Below are positions 17,033 to 25,456 of a DNA stretch of 58,904 nucleotides, one piece after another; position 1 is the first letter of the stretch; each line of letters opens with the position of its first letter. Under the pieces are notes generated by a model. The model saw nothing but the letters and a program-made list of their open reading frames with translations. It was not told where the DNA came from and did not search any database. The stretch covers positions 1 to 58,904 of the forward strand of contig JACPEZ010000047.1 of the NCBI GenBank assembly GCA_016183225.1, read 5' to 3'. This DNA is from Candidatus Daviesbacteria bacterium (lineage in GTDB: Bacteria; Patescibacteriota; Microgenomatia; Daviesbacterales; UBA10151). Made by a program: the position numbers and the translations under genes.

Positions 17033-17454
17033 AATCCCCGATATTTGATGGTGCGGAAATGAAATACTTCTTCTCCGGTAAGCCTTGCCCCGCCTTCAAA
17101 CTTACTGTCTGCCATGATAAACAGAGTATAGGTGGTGCCCAGTTCGTAAGGGCTGACAGGTATGATTCTGGCGGTTTTTTTATCACCGGACAGTTCCACT
17201 TTATAGTCCAGTTTTGGCTCGATTTTTAATTTCAGTTCGGGGACATTTTCCAAAGGATGATTAAAGCTGATTTCAATGATCTGGTCAGCAGCAATGATAG
17301 TTTCTTCCAGCGGATCAGGCTTGGTGGAGATAATTTTAGGTTTGTCATTGACAGGTGCCGGTTGTGATGGAGCTTGCGGCGGTTTGTTTTTCCATAGAGA
17401 AAAACTAAAAATTATAATAGTTATAAAAATTATAATAGTTATAGATTTTTTCAT
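17029..17454 (-). CDS. Membrane-anchored Ig-like (SbsA/Big_5-type) domain protein
   Basis: This 141-aa secreted or anchored protein has an N-terminal hydrophobic helix (MKKSITIIIFITIIIFSFSL), a Pro-rich linker and one Ig-like domain of the bacterial SbsA/Big_5 type (KIISTKPDPLEETIIAADQIIEISF, later TTYTLFIMADSKF). The hydrophobic core is encoded by a perfect 15-base repeat with an 18-base period. It overlaps the start of the upstream cell-wall hydrolase gene's stop by four bases, so it is the last gene of the leftward secretion operon and probably an accessory surface factor. Confidence 0.7.
   Translation of the reverse strand: MKKSITIIIFITIIIFSFSLWKNKPPQAPSQPAPVNDKPKIISTKPDPLEETIIAADQIIEISFNHPLENVPELKLKIEPKLDYKVELSGDKKTARIIPVSPYELGTTYTLFIMADSKFEGGARLTGEEVFHFRTIKYRGF
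17411..17443. repeat. Direct repeat encoding the membrane anchor core
   Basis: attataatagttata occurs at 17411-17425 and 17429-17443. The 18-base period doubles the hexapeptide ITIIIF in the anchor helix. Confidence 0.9.
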
Positions 17455-19571
17455 TTACACAGATTAAAATAAGTATCTGCCGGTTTGAATTCCCCATTTT
17501 CCTGGATAGTAACATGAACATGGGCCCCGTAAGGATTATTCTGGTAATAATTGCCGATAAATTTATTCGATGGAGCCTGTGAGCCCAGTGTTAAATCTGT
17601 CGGGATGCCTTCAAGATGAACAAACCGTATACGGTAATGTTTACCTTCAGTAATAGTTGTAGCCACAAAATCTAGGCCCCCGCCTTCGGCATCGATGATG
17701 GTTTTAGAGGCTTCGGCTACAGTCCAGGTGACCTCTTGCCCGTTAACAGTGGGGAGATAAACTGAAGAAAATGTACTCTTGATATCAACAGCTTTATCCC
17801 TGCCGGTATAGCCGGCGGCTGCCGGGTCGCACCCGGCACTACCGTATTGTTGAACATATGAGGGGCTGCAATGTCCTCCCGTATCTTTTGAACCGTTAGT
17901 GATCTCTGCTGTGCCTGTGACAGGACAGCTGATCACGCCGGTACCTGCTCCCGGCGCGGCCGGAGCTTGGCAGTTTTGCAGATCCTGCCAGACTTCATTA
18001 CAATAACTGTAACTGCCATATGTGCAACTGTTATAATATCTATTAATTGCCGTGGTAACTTGATCCTGGGTAGGCTGGGTAGTTAAACCGTTAGATTTTA
18101 ATTTTTCCGCGGCAATCGTCAGGCTCTCCGTGATACTGCACAAGTTTCGCCCCGGATTAAAAATATCAACAATTTGCATCAAACCGATTGCCTTGGCAGA
18201 TCTAGCGCCTTCGGCTATTTCTTGATCACTACATGCTCCATCGTGAAAGAATTGACCTGATTTTTCGCAAAAGGGTGAACCCTCCTGGCAATAATTATTA
18301 AATTTTATGGCATCATGGTTATCATCGGCATTGGCCACAAAATTCTCGCTTTCGTGCATGGCAATACTGGCCAGAACCGGAGCCGGCACACCGCTGGTGA
18401 CCGCCGCCCCGGAGATCCAGCCTGCCAAATTTGAGCTTTCGATAAGCTTCGGGCTACCGGATCTGGTAAATTTACAATTGCTGATATCGGTGGCTGGTTT
18501 TGTTGCCTCTCCGCCACCCGGCGGCGGGGTGGTTTGGTCGGTGCCCGATGAAAGCATGGCCACACCGGCCATCAGGAGGAGAAATCCCAAAATGGCGAAG
18601 ATGGCAATCAATTTTGCTTTTCCGCCTGCCACCATAGACAGACGGGAAGATGCAGCAGAAACATTAGATAACCTGGCTCCGGCATTAATAGCTCCGTTGC
18701 CTACTTTCCCCAAAAATTTGGTGGCTCCGCCGGATCTGATCCAGGAGGGCAAAAGTGCCCCCAGCCCTCCGCCACCGATTGCTCCCAAAGGTCCAAAACC
18801 CGCTCCGGCAATGCCGCCGATTCCTCCCGAAACCACAGTCCCGATTCTCATGGGGGTTAAGTTTCTTTTAAGAAAAACACCGGTTCTGGAAGCCAGATTT
18901 TTGCCGAATGATTTGATACCGGCAGGGAAATTAAACCGGGAAGCTCGCGGTATGGCATGTTCTCTGACCCCGCCTTTTTCGGCCACATATATTTTTGACG
19001 GCGGTTTTTCTATAATTTTTCCGCTGCCGGTTGCCCTGACTAATTTTGACGCATCCCCGGCTTCTCTGATTGCTCCTGTGCTGGTAGCAGTGACCAGATC
19101 TGATTTGGCGCGTTCTACAACATGAATAACGCGGGGAGGGCGGCGGGAAGAAATGGCAGGGCCTGTTGGCAAACCTATTCCGGGAAACCCACCTGTTTGG
19201 GCAGGTTGTTCTGCCGGGCCGGCCGGCGGCGCTCCCTCTGTGCCTGCTGGTTGTTCGCCAACCGCCTCTGTTATCACCGGTTTTTCCTCTATCACTTTTG
19301 TTAATTCGGTTTGTTGTTCAAGGGTTAAGTTTCCCAGCAGGCGTTTGATTTTATTGGGATCTGACAGATATTTGGCAATGAATTCATCGTCTTTCCCCAA
19401 AAGATCAGGGAACTGACGCAGCAGCTCCAGACAATGGGTTTTATCAACAGGTATTCGCTCGCCGTTCATCACTACAAAAGAAGGAATCAGTTTTAGATTA
19501 AAGCGGTTCTCCTGCAGCGCTTTAAAAAAGGCCTTAAGCTGTATAAAATCAACAGGTTTTAAATAATCCAT
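17451..19571 (-). CDS. Secretion-locus cell-wall hydrolase: lytic transglycosylase plus M23-like domain
   Basis: This 706-aa protein has a cytoplasmic N-terminal half, a Pro/Gly-rich linker and one membrane helix (about residues 318-338, LIAIFAILGFLLLMAGVAML). The outer half carries an SLT-type lytic transglycosylase (PAPVLASIAMHESENF with catalytic Glu at about 406, then AIGLMQIVD at about 460). The C-terminal M23/lysostaphin-like domain keeps AHVHV (about 682) but has GRDKAVD where the first zinc His is expected, so it may bind rather than cut. In secretion systems such proteins open the peptidoglycan (VirB1/Tcp-type). It follows the VirB4 gene by 15 bases in one operon. Confidence 0.82.
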   Translation of the reverse strand: MDYLKPVDFIQLKAFFKALQENRFNLKLIPSFVVMNGERIPVDKTHCLELLRQFPDLLGKDDEFIAKYLSDPNKIKRLLGNLTLEQQTELTKVIEEKPVITEAVGEQPAGTEGAPPAGPAEQPAQTGGFPGIGLPTGPAISSRRPPRVIHVVERAKSDLVTATSTGAIREAGDASKLVRATGSGKIIEKPPSKIYVAEKGGVREHAIPRASRFNFPAGIKSFGKNLASRTGVFLKRNLTPMRIGTVVSGGIGGIAGAGFGPLGAIGGGGLGALLPSWIRSGGATKFLGKVGNGAINAGARLSNVSAASSRLSMVAGGKAKLIAIFAILGFLLLMAGVAMLSSGTDQTTPPPGGGEATKPATDISNCKFTRSGSPKLIESSNLAGWISGAAVTSGVPAPVLASIAMHESENFVANADDNHDAIKFNNYCQEGSPFCEKSGQFFHDGACSDQEIAEGARSAKAIGLMQIVDIFNPGRNLCSITESLTIAAEKLKSNGLTTQPTQDQVTTAINRYYNSCTYGSYSYCNEVWQDLQNCQAPAAPGAGTGVISCPVTGTAEITNGSKDTGGHCSPSYVQQYGSAGCDPAAAGYTGRDKAVDIKSTFSSVYLPTVNGQEVTWTVAEASKTIIDAEGGGLDFVATTITEGKHYRIRFVHLEGIPTDLTLGSQAPSNKFIGNYYQNNPYGAHVHVTIQENGEFKPADTYFNLCK

Positions 19572-19586
19572 AAGATTAAATTACCA

Positions 19587-21350
19587 CTAAATCTTCCCTC
19601 TTGCCAGTATTTCTTGCGGATTGGAGGTAATCAGCTGGTGTTCCTGGGGTGAGGCTACCACCCGCATGGCCACATGGGTTGTTCCGGCAAAAAACAGCCC
19701 CTGGCCAATGCCTTCGGATAAAAGCAGTCTTTGTTCCCCTTCGGACAGGTTAAAGATTTGAGCCAGCAGCTCAATGGACACCGGAGCCTGTTTTAAAAGC
19801 ACCTGAATTGACGAATTGGAAATTATCTCCTTCCCCCTGTCTCCTGTCAGAAAATCTTCCACATCCTGGGTAATGGTGGTTAAACCCAGATAATATTTTC
19901 TGGCTCTCTTCGCCATATCCACCAGAAAATTGGCCGAGTCTTCGTTTCTCATTAAATACCAGGCTTCATCCACAATCATAATTCTTTTTTTAAGCTTGCT
20001 TCTGACTTTGGTCCAGACATAATCCAGGATCATATGCATAGCCAGCGGCCGCAGTTGATCGGCCAGATCCCGCACCGAAAAAACCGTGAAGGAGTTGGCA
20101 ATGTCAATATTGGATTGGGCGGAAAAAATGCCGGCTAAAGAACCTTTGATAAACCTCTCCAGACGGACCGAGAGTTCCATGGCCGCCGGTTCTTCCATGC
20201 CCACCAGCACCTTATACAAATCTTCCATTAAAGGAGGTCCTGCTGCGCCGGGTTGGGTTTTGGGGTCATCGGTAATGCCTTTTAAGGCATAAGTTTGTTT
20301 CAGGGCCCGGTCCAGAATGGCAGCTTCCCCGGCGGAAAGTTGCCCCAGCACCAGCTTTAAAAAAGCTGTCAAAGATAAAATTTTCCTGCCCAGCTGGTTT
20401 TCGCCTGTTGCTTCCTGGGACAGGTCAAAGGGGTTGATCTTAACCGGAGAAGAGGAGGAAAAATTAATAAATTCTCCTCCCACTGCCTCGCACAAAGGCA
20501 AATATTCCTGTTCCGGGTCTATCACAATGATTTCCGTGCCAAACATTAAAGAGCGTAAAGCTTCCAGTTTGACAAAATACGACTTACCAGCGCCGGCCTT
20601 GGCAAAAACCACCGAGTTGGCATTTTCCAGAGTAAACCTGTCAAAAAGAATTAAGGAGTCATTGTGCTCGTTAATGCCGTACATCACTCCCTCGTTGGCA
20701 GTCAGTTCCGATGAGGCAAAGGGAAAAGTGGTGGCAAGCGAGGTAGTATCCATATTGTGGGTAAAATTTAAAAGGTCCGCCCCTTGGGGCAGGGTTGATT
20801 TAAAGCCGTCTTCCATTTGCAAGGTGGTGGGCCGGGCAGTCATGGAAAGCGAAGCCAGGGTGCTCTCTATCAGCTTGGAAGTATTGTGAAGTTCCTCCAG
20901 GGAGTAAGCAGGGATTGTCACATAGAGAGCAAAATCAAAAAACCTCTCCACGCCCCTGACCAGCTGATCCTGCAGGGAGCGGGCATCTTCCAAAGCTACT
21001 TCCACGGCCGGATCAATGGCTTTACCCCGTTCAAAATCGGTTTGAAGAGTGGCTTCCATTTCGGCAATCTTTCTTTTTAACTCACCGAGCACTCCTGATG
21101 AAGCCGAAGGATAAATGAACATGGAAATAAAAAGAGAATGATCAAAAGAAACGAGCGGTTCCAGCCAGTTGGATTCCACAAACCGCGGGTAATTTGACAC
21201 AAAATATGTTCTAAAAAAGCGGTTGTTGATCCTTAAATTATTAAAGTCAACTTCAATTTCAGCCGGAGCCAGAACATCTTCCAGGGTCAGTTGAGGAGTA
21301 GTTCTTTCTTCCTGAACTTTTGATTTTTTAAATTTATTAAAGATATTCAT
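19587..21350 (-). CDS. VirB4/TraC-family secretion ATPase
   Basis: This is the motor ATPase of a type IV secretion-like machine, 587 aa from ATG 21350. It has Walker A AKAGAGKSYFVK (about residue 249), Walker B RIMIVDEAWYLM (about 455) and the later TTITQDVEDFL segment typical of VirB4 C-terminal domains. The upstream in-frame ATG at 21401 would translate a heptamer-repeat tract (FVSYFDIRISNLI) and was rejected. The conventional N-terminal domain is encoded separately by the 238-aa gene upstream. Confidence 0.92.
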   Translation of the reverse strand: MNIFNKFKKSKVQEERTTPQLTLEDVLAPAEIEVDFNNLRINNRFFRTYFVSNYPRFVESNWLEPLVSFDHSLFISMFIYPSASSGVLGELKRKIAEMEATLQTDFERGKAIDPAVEVALEDARSLQDQLVRGVERFFDFALYVTIPAYSLEELHNTSKLIESTLASLSMTARPTTLQMEDGFKSTLPQGADLLNFTHNMDTTSLATTFPFASSELTANEGVMYGINEHNDSLILFDRFTLENANSVVFAKAGAGKSYFVKLEALRSLMFGTEIIVIDPEQEYLPLCEAVGGEFINFSSSSPVKINPFDLSQEATGENQLGRKILSLTAFLKLVLGQLSAGEAAILDRALKQTYALKGITDDPKTQPGAAGPPLMEDLYKVLVGMEEPAAMELSVRLERFIKGSLAGIFSAQSNIDIANSFTVFSVRDLADQLRPLAMHMILDYVWTKVRSKLKKRIMIVDEAWYLMRNEDSANFLVDMAKRARKYYLGLTTITQDVEDFLTGDRGKEIISNSSIQVLLKQAPVSIELLAQIFNLSEGEQRLLLSEGIGQGLFFAGTTHVAMRVVASPQEHQLITSNPQEILARGKI

Positions 21351-21482
21351 AATTAAATTCGAAATTCTAATATCGAAATACGAAACAAATTCTAAATTCA
21401 AATATTAAATGTTTTAAAAATTTGAATTTGTTAAATTTGGTATAGTCTCGAATTTCGGATTTCGTGCTTCGAATTTTTCATA
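21351..21482. repeat. Intergenic degenerate heptamer tract (attcgaa family)
   Basis: An AT-rich stretch between the two VirB4-related genes made of 7-base units such as attcgaa, tatcgaa and atacgaa, ending with mirrored units (tcgaatttcggatttcgtgc). A second member of the same family lies at 41205-41306; both share the words cgaaatccgaaa (one of them reversed) and acaaattctaaat. Confidence 0.8.
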
Positions 21483-21484
21483 TA

Positions 21485-22201
21485 CTATTCCTCCAGCTCC
21501 TCTACCATAAAGGGATGAGTTTTGGATACTTGACTGGCTAAGGGTGCAGGCTGGGGCTGGGGTGCCGGCAAAGGAGGCGCAGCAGGAGGCGGAGCAGTAA
21601 CCGGTTTGGGAGCGTTGAGTCTGACCGGCTGCGGCAGCGGAGTAAACTCCTGCCCGCTGCCATTATAGGAGTTGTAAAAAAGTTCCAGCAGTTGCCTGCT
21701 TTCAAGCTGGGTGGCCTTCAAACCCACCCGGTTTAGCTGCCTGATCACCTGGTCCCGTCTTGGCCAAAGCACGGTTTTGACTTTCTGATATAAAGCTTCC
21801 CTGGTGGGGATAATGCCCAGTTCCAGTTTGGAAAGGGGAATAACTACATAGAATTTCTTGTCCAGCACCTCGTTTTCCTTGATGGTGGTTTGGATAAATT
21901 GGCGATACGATGTCATCATACTTTTAAGCAGCGGATTGATCTGGGCTTTTTGGGCCTGATCCAGCAGGTTCAGATAAGAGCCGATGTTTAGTCTTTCCGA
22001 CTGGATCACGATCTGAATGGCAAAGGAGAGAGAATTTAACATCTGGGCAAAGCTGACAATAATTCCGATCTGTTCTCTTTCCGACAGCAGGCCGAAGTTA
22101 ACTGCGGAAACCTGCATCACCAAAGCCCCCCCGCCGTCTTTTAAAAGCAGGATATCGTCCTTAATGTCGCCAATTAATAAATGTTCCTGCGTTGTACTCA
22201 T
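21485..22201 (-). CDS. Separate VirB4 N-terminal/TraC-like domain protein
   Basis: The 238-aa protein resembles the N-terminal domain that normally precedes the VirB4 ATPase: GDIKDDILLLKDGGGALVMQV, then EREQIGIIVSFAQMLNSL and a conserved IQIVIQSERLNI strand. It is followed by a Pro/Ala-rich, probably disordered tail from about residue 185. It is encoded immediately upstream of the ATPase gene and just behind the PrgI-like gene (stop and start one base apart). It probably docks the ATPase to the membrane channel. Confidence 0.8.
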   Translation of the reverse strand: MSTTQEHLLIGDIKDDILLLKDGGGALVMQVSAVNFGLLSEREQIGIIVSFAQMLNSLSFAIQIVIQSERLNIGSYLNLLDQAQKAQINPLLKSMMTSYRQFIQTTIKENEVLDKKFYVVIPLSKLELGIIPTREALYQKVKTVLWPRRDQVIRQLNRVGLKATQLESRQLLELFYNSYNGSGQEFTPLPQPVRLNAPKPVTAPPPAAPPLPAPQPQPAPLASQVSKTHPFMVEELEE

Positions 22202-22202
22202 T

Positions 22203-23210
22203 TTATCCTTTTGCCATAACTATTAAAGGTGGGAGCACCCCTCCCTCCAGTTCAATCTGCAATATGTCAAAATTATACCCTTCTTTTTCCAATTCCAGAG
22301 TGTAAGTGCCGTTGGGTAAAGGGGTGGAACCGCTAAACTGGCCCAGCTTGTTGGTTTTTAGCGCTCTAACAGGCAGGCCTTCTTTGTCGTAGATCACTGT
22401 TACCACTGCCTCCAGATAATTTCCGGCCGGATCTTTGACAATGCCGTTTAAGACATTGGGAAAGGTGGTCAGGGCAACTTGGGTCTGTTTGGGTTTGACC
22501 GGAATAACTACCTTGACTTTTTCCACCGGCGGGGCAGGAGGCGCGGCAGCAGCAGGTTTAACTTCATCAAGCCGGCTTCTTATTTGCGAAGCTTGTGACA
22601 CCAGTTTTTGCAGCTCCGACATGATCTCGCTAACCTGCTGGCTGTAATCAATGGGGACAGGAGACGGTTTGGTAGCTTCGTTGCGGATTTGATGCAAAGC
22701 CCTCTCCGCCTGAATAATTTTGACCTGCAACCCCTGGGCCTGCCTGGCCAGATCAACTGTTTTGCCAAGATCCTCGGTGGTGGGAAGAGGAGCGGCAGCC
22801 GGAGCCGGCGGAGCGGGGGCGGCTATTGGAGCAGTTTCTTTGACAGGCTGGGGCCCCAGACTGGAAATATACATGACATAGCGGCTTTTAAAAAGCGGGT
22901 CCTCCCGGTAATCTTTCCCGGTTTTTCTCCAGGCTCTTCTGGTGGGAGAATAAATTGTTTTTAAAAAAGTGGCCACCCAGTAATCCAGGGGGCGGGAGGC
23001 AAAAGGCAAAAAGGCAAAAGCCAGACCCAGCAAACTGGAGATAATAATTAAAGGCCAGGTCACCAAAGGATAATCCTTGGCCACGGTTACAAACAAAAGA
23101 TAGGCAAACCCGGCCCCTCCGGCCAGATATAAAAACTGTTTTAAAGTCATGTCCCCGACCAGATGAAACTGGAAAGAGGTGACATTTTGCGGAATAGGAT
23201 GCGGTTCCAT
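22203..23210 (-). CDS. PrgI-family membrane protein with carboxypeptidase-regulatory-like C terminus
   Basis: From ATG 23210 the product is 335 aa. The start MEPHPIPQNVTSFQFHLVGDM leads into two membrane helices (about residues 27-70), as in PrgI/VirB3-like proteins of Gram-positive type IV secretion systems. A long Pro/Ala-rich and helical region follows, then a beta-sandwich resembling carboxypeptidase regulatory domains (LNGIVKDPAGNYLEAVVTV, GQFSGSTPLPNGTY). The open frame extends upstream to 23264, but those 18 residues translate a heptamer tract. The gene leads the PrgI-TraC-VirB4-hydrolase operon. Confidence 0.82.
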   Translation of the reverse strand: MEPHPIPQNVTSFQFHLVGDMTLKQFLYLAGGAGFAYLLFVTVAKDYPLVTWPLIIISSLLGLAFAFLPFASRPLDYWVATFLKTIYSPTRRAWRKTGKDYREDPLFKSRYVMYISSLGPQPVKETAPIAAPAPPAPAAAPLPTTEDLGKTVDLARQAQGLQVKIIQAERALHQIRNEATKPSPVPIDYSQQVSEIMSELQKLVSQASQIRSRLDEVKPAAAAPPAPPVEKVKVVIPVKPKQTQVALTTFPNVLNGIVKDPAGNYLEAVVTVIYDKEGLPVRALKTNKLGQFSGSTPLPNGTYTLELEKEGYNFDILQIELEGGVLPPLIVMAKG

Positions 23211-23216
23211 TTGATA

Positions 23217-23300
23217 GGGTAGTGAATAGCGTATAGAGAATAGGGTATAGTTGAATCGCAGCACAACTATACGCTAAACGCTATTAACTAAACGCTTTAT
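23217..23300. repeat. Heptamer tracts beside S23 cassette 1 (gtatagt and gctaaac types)
   Basis: 7-base units of the type gaatagc/gtataga at 23217-23251, then actatac, gctaaac and similar units at 23266-23300. The second block runs into the 3' end of the S23 gene and includes the left copy of an 18-bp direct repeat (23265-23282). Confidence 0.85.
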
Positions 23301-23663
23301 AACTCCTCCTTTCTCTCTGTATACCATGACGTATAACATCTTGATGACTTCTACTAGTAATTCCTCCGATTTTCTAAAGCTCCCGGCTGGTGCCAACTTG
23401 AGCTCTTTAGAAATAATAAGTTGAGTATCTAATTCTAAAGCAGATCCATATGCTATTGAATAAAATTGTAAGTACTCTTTATGTGATCTTCTGGCGTATC
23501 CTTCAGCTATATTAGAAGGAATAGAGATAGCTGCTCTATGGATTTGAGAAATTATCACAAACTGTTCGTTTTTAGGGAATAAAACCGTTAATTTATAGAT
23601 CTCTTTTACAAGAGCGATCGATTTCTGCCAAACTATTAATTCTTTGTATGAATGTATCTGCAT
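23274..23663 (-). CDS. S23-type four-helix-bundle protein, copy 1
   Basis: The 129-aa helical protein belongs to the S23 ribosomal/intervening-sequence four-helix-bundle family: SYKELIVWQKSIALVKEIY at the start, FPKNEQFVIISQIHRAAISI and PSNIAEGYARRSHKEYLQF in the middle. The family's function is unknown; it was first noted inside 23S rRNA gene insertions. Here it is a self-contained cassette between the secretion operon and its promoter, flanked by an 18-bp direct repeat (23265-23282 and 23667-23684). A second copy interrupts a pilin-like gene at 34380-34736. The last residues (KRLVNSV) are made by the flanking repeat. Confidence 0.9.
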   Translation of the reverse strand: MQIHSYKELIVWQKSIALVKEIYKLTVLFPKNEQFVIISQIHRAAISIPSNIAEGYARRSHKEYLQFYSIAYGSALELDTQLIISKELKLAPAGSFRKSEELLVEVIKMLYVMVYREKGGVIKRLVNSV

Positions 23664-23666
23664 ATT

Positions 23667-23702
23667 AACTATACGCTAAACGCTTCTCTCTATACGCTTT
23701 GT
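23667..23702. repeat. Right flanking repeat of S23 cassette 1
   Basis: Contains aactatacgctaaacgct (23667-23684), identical to 23265-23282 and in the same orientation, followed by more 7-base units (tctatac, gctttgt). A related tract lies inside comFC (45398-45418). Confidence 0.85.
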
Positions 23703-23718
23703 TATACATCGTGAAAAT

Positions 23719-23748
23719 ACTATAGTCTAGGGGTACAAAATAGGTCAA
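23719..23748 (-). promoter_or_regulatory. Leftward promoter for S23 cassette 1 and the PrgI-VirB4 operon
   Basis: Read leftward: TTGACC (23743-23748), an 18-base spacer, TATAGT (23719-23724). Confidence 0.6.
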
Positions 23749-23757
23749 AAAATATAC

Positions 23758-23799
23758 AATATACAGTATATTGACAGTTAGATAGTCTTACTCTAAAGT
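23758..23799 (+). promoter_or_regulatory. Rightward promoter with 15-bp palindromic operator
   Basis: TTGACA (23771-23776), a 17-base spacer and TAAAGT (23794-23799). The inverted repeat AATATAC-A-GTATATT (23758-23772) overlaps the -35 box and lies between the two divergent promoters, so one regulator could control both the leftward secretion operon and the rightward gene. Confidence 0.55.
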
Positions 23800-23805
23800 A
23801 GAGAT

Positions 23806-23950
23806 ACAATTTAACAGGAACAGATTGGATCAGACCAGTCATTCCAGGGGAAGATAGTGTAACTCTATCGCTATGCCGTAACCGTAACAGCCGGGCTGCC
23901 TGGGTTCCTTTGATCCGCTGGCCAACGGATCATTCCCGAGCAGGAGCAAT
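23806..23950 (+). promoter_or_regulatory. Structured 5' leader of the 478-aa gene
   Basis: About 145 untranslated bases separate the predicted transcription start from ATG 23951. Possible stems are gatag/ctatc (near 23855), gatccg/cggatc around ctggccaa (just before the ribosome site), and a long-range aggaac/gttcct pair enclosing the middle. The leader is more GC-rich than other gaps in the window and ends in a good Shine-Dalgarno site (caggagc). It matches no riboswitch I know. Confidence 0.45.
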
Positions 23951-25387
23951 ATGTCAGTAGAAACGCTACAAAATCACCCCATTCTCAAACAATATGATGT
24001 TTTAATTACACCTGATCCGGGCGGTAGACACGAACCTGATTTTTCTCTGGCTGATACAGAAGTCATTGCCAAGCCAATTGAGCGAATTTTACCCCCTGTA
24101 GAGTCTGGAACTACCTTTTCTTCATCCGGTTCTATAAATTTCCAAAGCGATTTTGAACGGATAGATAATCTGCATATAATTTTAGGCATGAGAGGAAAGC
24201 AAAGATTAGCCCATGACTGTGCATTTGAACGCGCCAGATATGAGCGGGCAATAACTGATGAAGAAAAACAGGCAGTAAAAAAAGGGGTACGCGTTAATAT
24301 GGAAAGAACTTTGTATGAAAGAGCTCACAGTACCCAAAGCACGATTGTGTATTATCAGGATGAAGAGGGTAGGATTTATCATCCGGATTTTCCCGGAGAA
24401 TCTTTTGATAGAATGCTGCAAAGAGGGGTGGAAAATAGTAAAAGGCAGGGATTTGTGGACTGCGAGCGTGAAGTGAAAGAGTTTGAGGGTTGGAAAGAAG
24501 TCATGGGAGTTTTATTTAATCCTCAAACACCAATTGGGACAAAAGAAATAGTTATTTCAGGTCCGGGCTTAAAGCAAGGTACAGCTTTTACGGATAATTT
24601 TGTGGATATTTTTACAAAGGCGGTTGATCCTGCCACAGGCAAGGCAGTGGTGGCCATGACCAGATTTGCATCAGGCGCAAGTTACCACGAATACAGGCAA
24701 ATCGCTGGCCGTCTTAATGCCAATTATTTTGCCGGCGGAAAGACAGAGGATGCGGAAATAGACATTTTTTTTAAAGAGCACCCCATTTTGATTGGCTCGA
24801 ATGATTTACGAGATGCTGCTCAATTGTTTAATGAGGAATTTTGCCAACAAAAAGGAGCACTGGAGGAAGAAAAAACCAGAGGTTATTTGGGGCAGTGTAG
24901 ATTGTTTATTTTGCACTATGCAGAAACTATCTGTGCCGGTTTTTTCGATCCGGAGCAGGTCAAATTGGCTTTTAATGCAACTATCAATAAATTTGATGAA
25001 GTTAGAAAAGGATTGATCGAAAGGGCCAACAGTACAGGCATACAAATTTTGGAGCCGGTCAGAGGGTTAAGGGAGAGGGTGGTAAGTTTTATAGATCAAG
25101 TTAATTATTATGGCAGAAGACAGGTTGAGGAGATGATGGTAGGGTGTGGTTTATCAGCAGGATTTTCCACAGGTAAATTAAAAGGGTTTTGGGGTAAGTT
25201 CACTGGTTTGATTTCAGGGATGATTGGGGGGATTGGCGGGCTGGTAGGACTTGGAGAATCAGACAGCATGGGGTCTTTGTATTTTCCCTGTCCTGCCTGC
25301 GGCGCCATTAATAAAAGACCAAGAGAAGGATATGTGGAAAGATGCCAAAATCCCGATTGCATTTCCCCGGAAGCAGTTTGTTGTTAA
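23951..25387 (+). CDS. Hypothetical protein with C-terminal zinc ribbon (478 aa)
   Basis: I do not recognise this protein. It is mostly soluble, alpha/beta in character, with charged helices around residues 85-115 and 300-380. A Gly-rich amphipathic segment (GLISGMIGGIGGLVGLG, about 420-437) could touch the membrane. The C terminus is a four-Cys zinc ribbon (CPACG then CQNPDC, about 450-471). The gene has a strong Shine-Dalgarno site and its own promoter, divergent from the secretion operon. It is the first gene of a rightward island lodged between the two halves of the secretion locus. It may be a cytoplasmic partner of the apparatus (inference from position only). Confidence 0.65.
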   Translation: MSVETLQNHPILKQYDVLITPDPGGRHEPDFSLADTEVIAKPIERILPPVESGTTFSSSGSINFQSDFERIDNLHIILGMRGKQRLAHDCAFERARYERAITDEEKQAVKKGVRVNMERTLYERAHSTQSTIVYYQDEEGRIYHPDFPGESFDRMLQRGVENSKRQGFVDCEREVKEFEGWKEVMGVLFNPQTPIGTKEIVISGPGLKQGTAFTDNFVDIFTKAVDPATGKAVVAMTRFASGASYHEYRQIAGRLNANYFAGGKTEDAEIDIFFKEHPILIGSNDLRDAAQLFNEEFCQQKGALEEEKTRGYLGQCRLFILHYAETICAGFFDPEQVKLAFNATINKFDEVRKGLIERANSTGIQILEPVRGLRERVVSFIDQVNYYGRRQVEEMMVGCGLSAGFSTGKLKGFWGKFTGLISGMIGGIGGLVGLGESDSMGSLYFPCPACGAINKRPREGYVERCQNPDCISPEAVCC

Positions 25388-25420
25388 TAATGAAACTGCA
25401 ATTTAGTAATAAAATGCATA

Positions 25421-25447
25421 TTGACATCACTAGATTTATGGTATAAT
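25421..25447 (+). promoter_or_regulatory. Promoter of the AbiE-type pair
   Basis: TTGACA (25421-25426), a short 15-base spacer and TATAAT (25442-25447). The ATG at 25457 follows nine bases later. A small inverted repeat (cggaa/ttccg, 25461-25473) lies at the start of the message. Confidence 0.55.
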
Positions 25448-25456
25448 ATTTACTGG

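Noticed and set aside
23217..23702. CRISPR-like direct repeats
   Set aside because: The repeats are 7-base units and one 18-bp pair around a gene; there are no regular spacers or cas genes.
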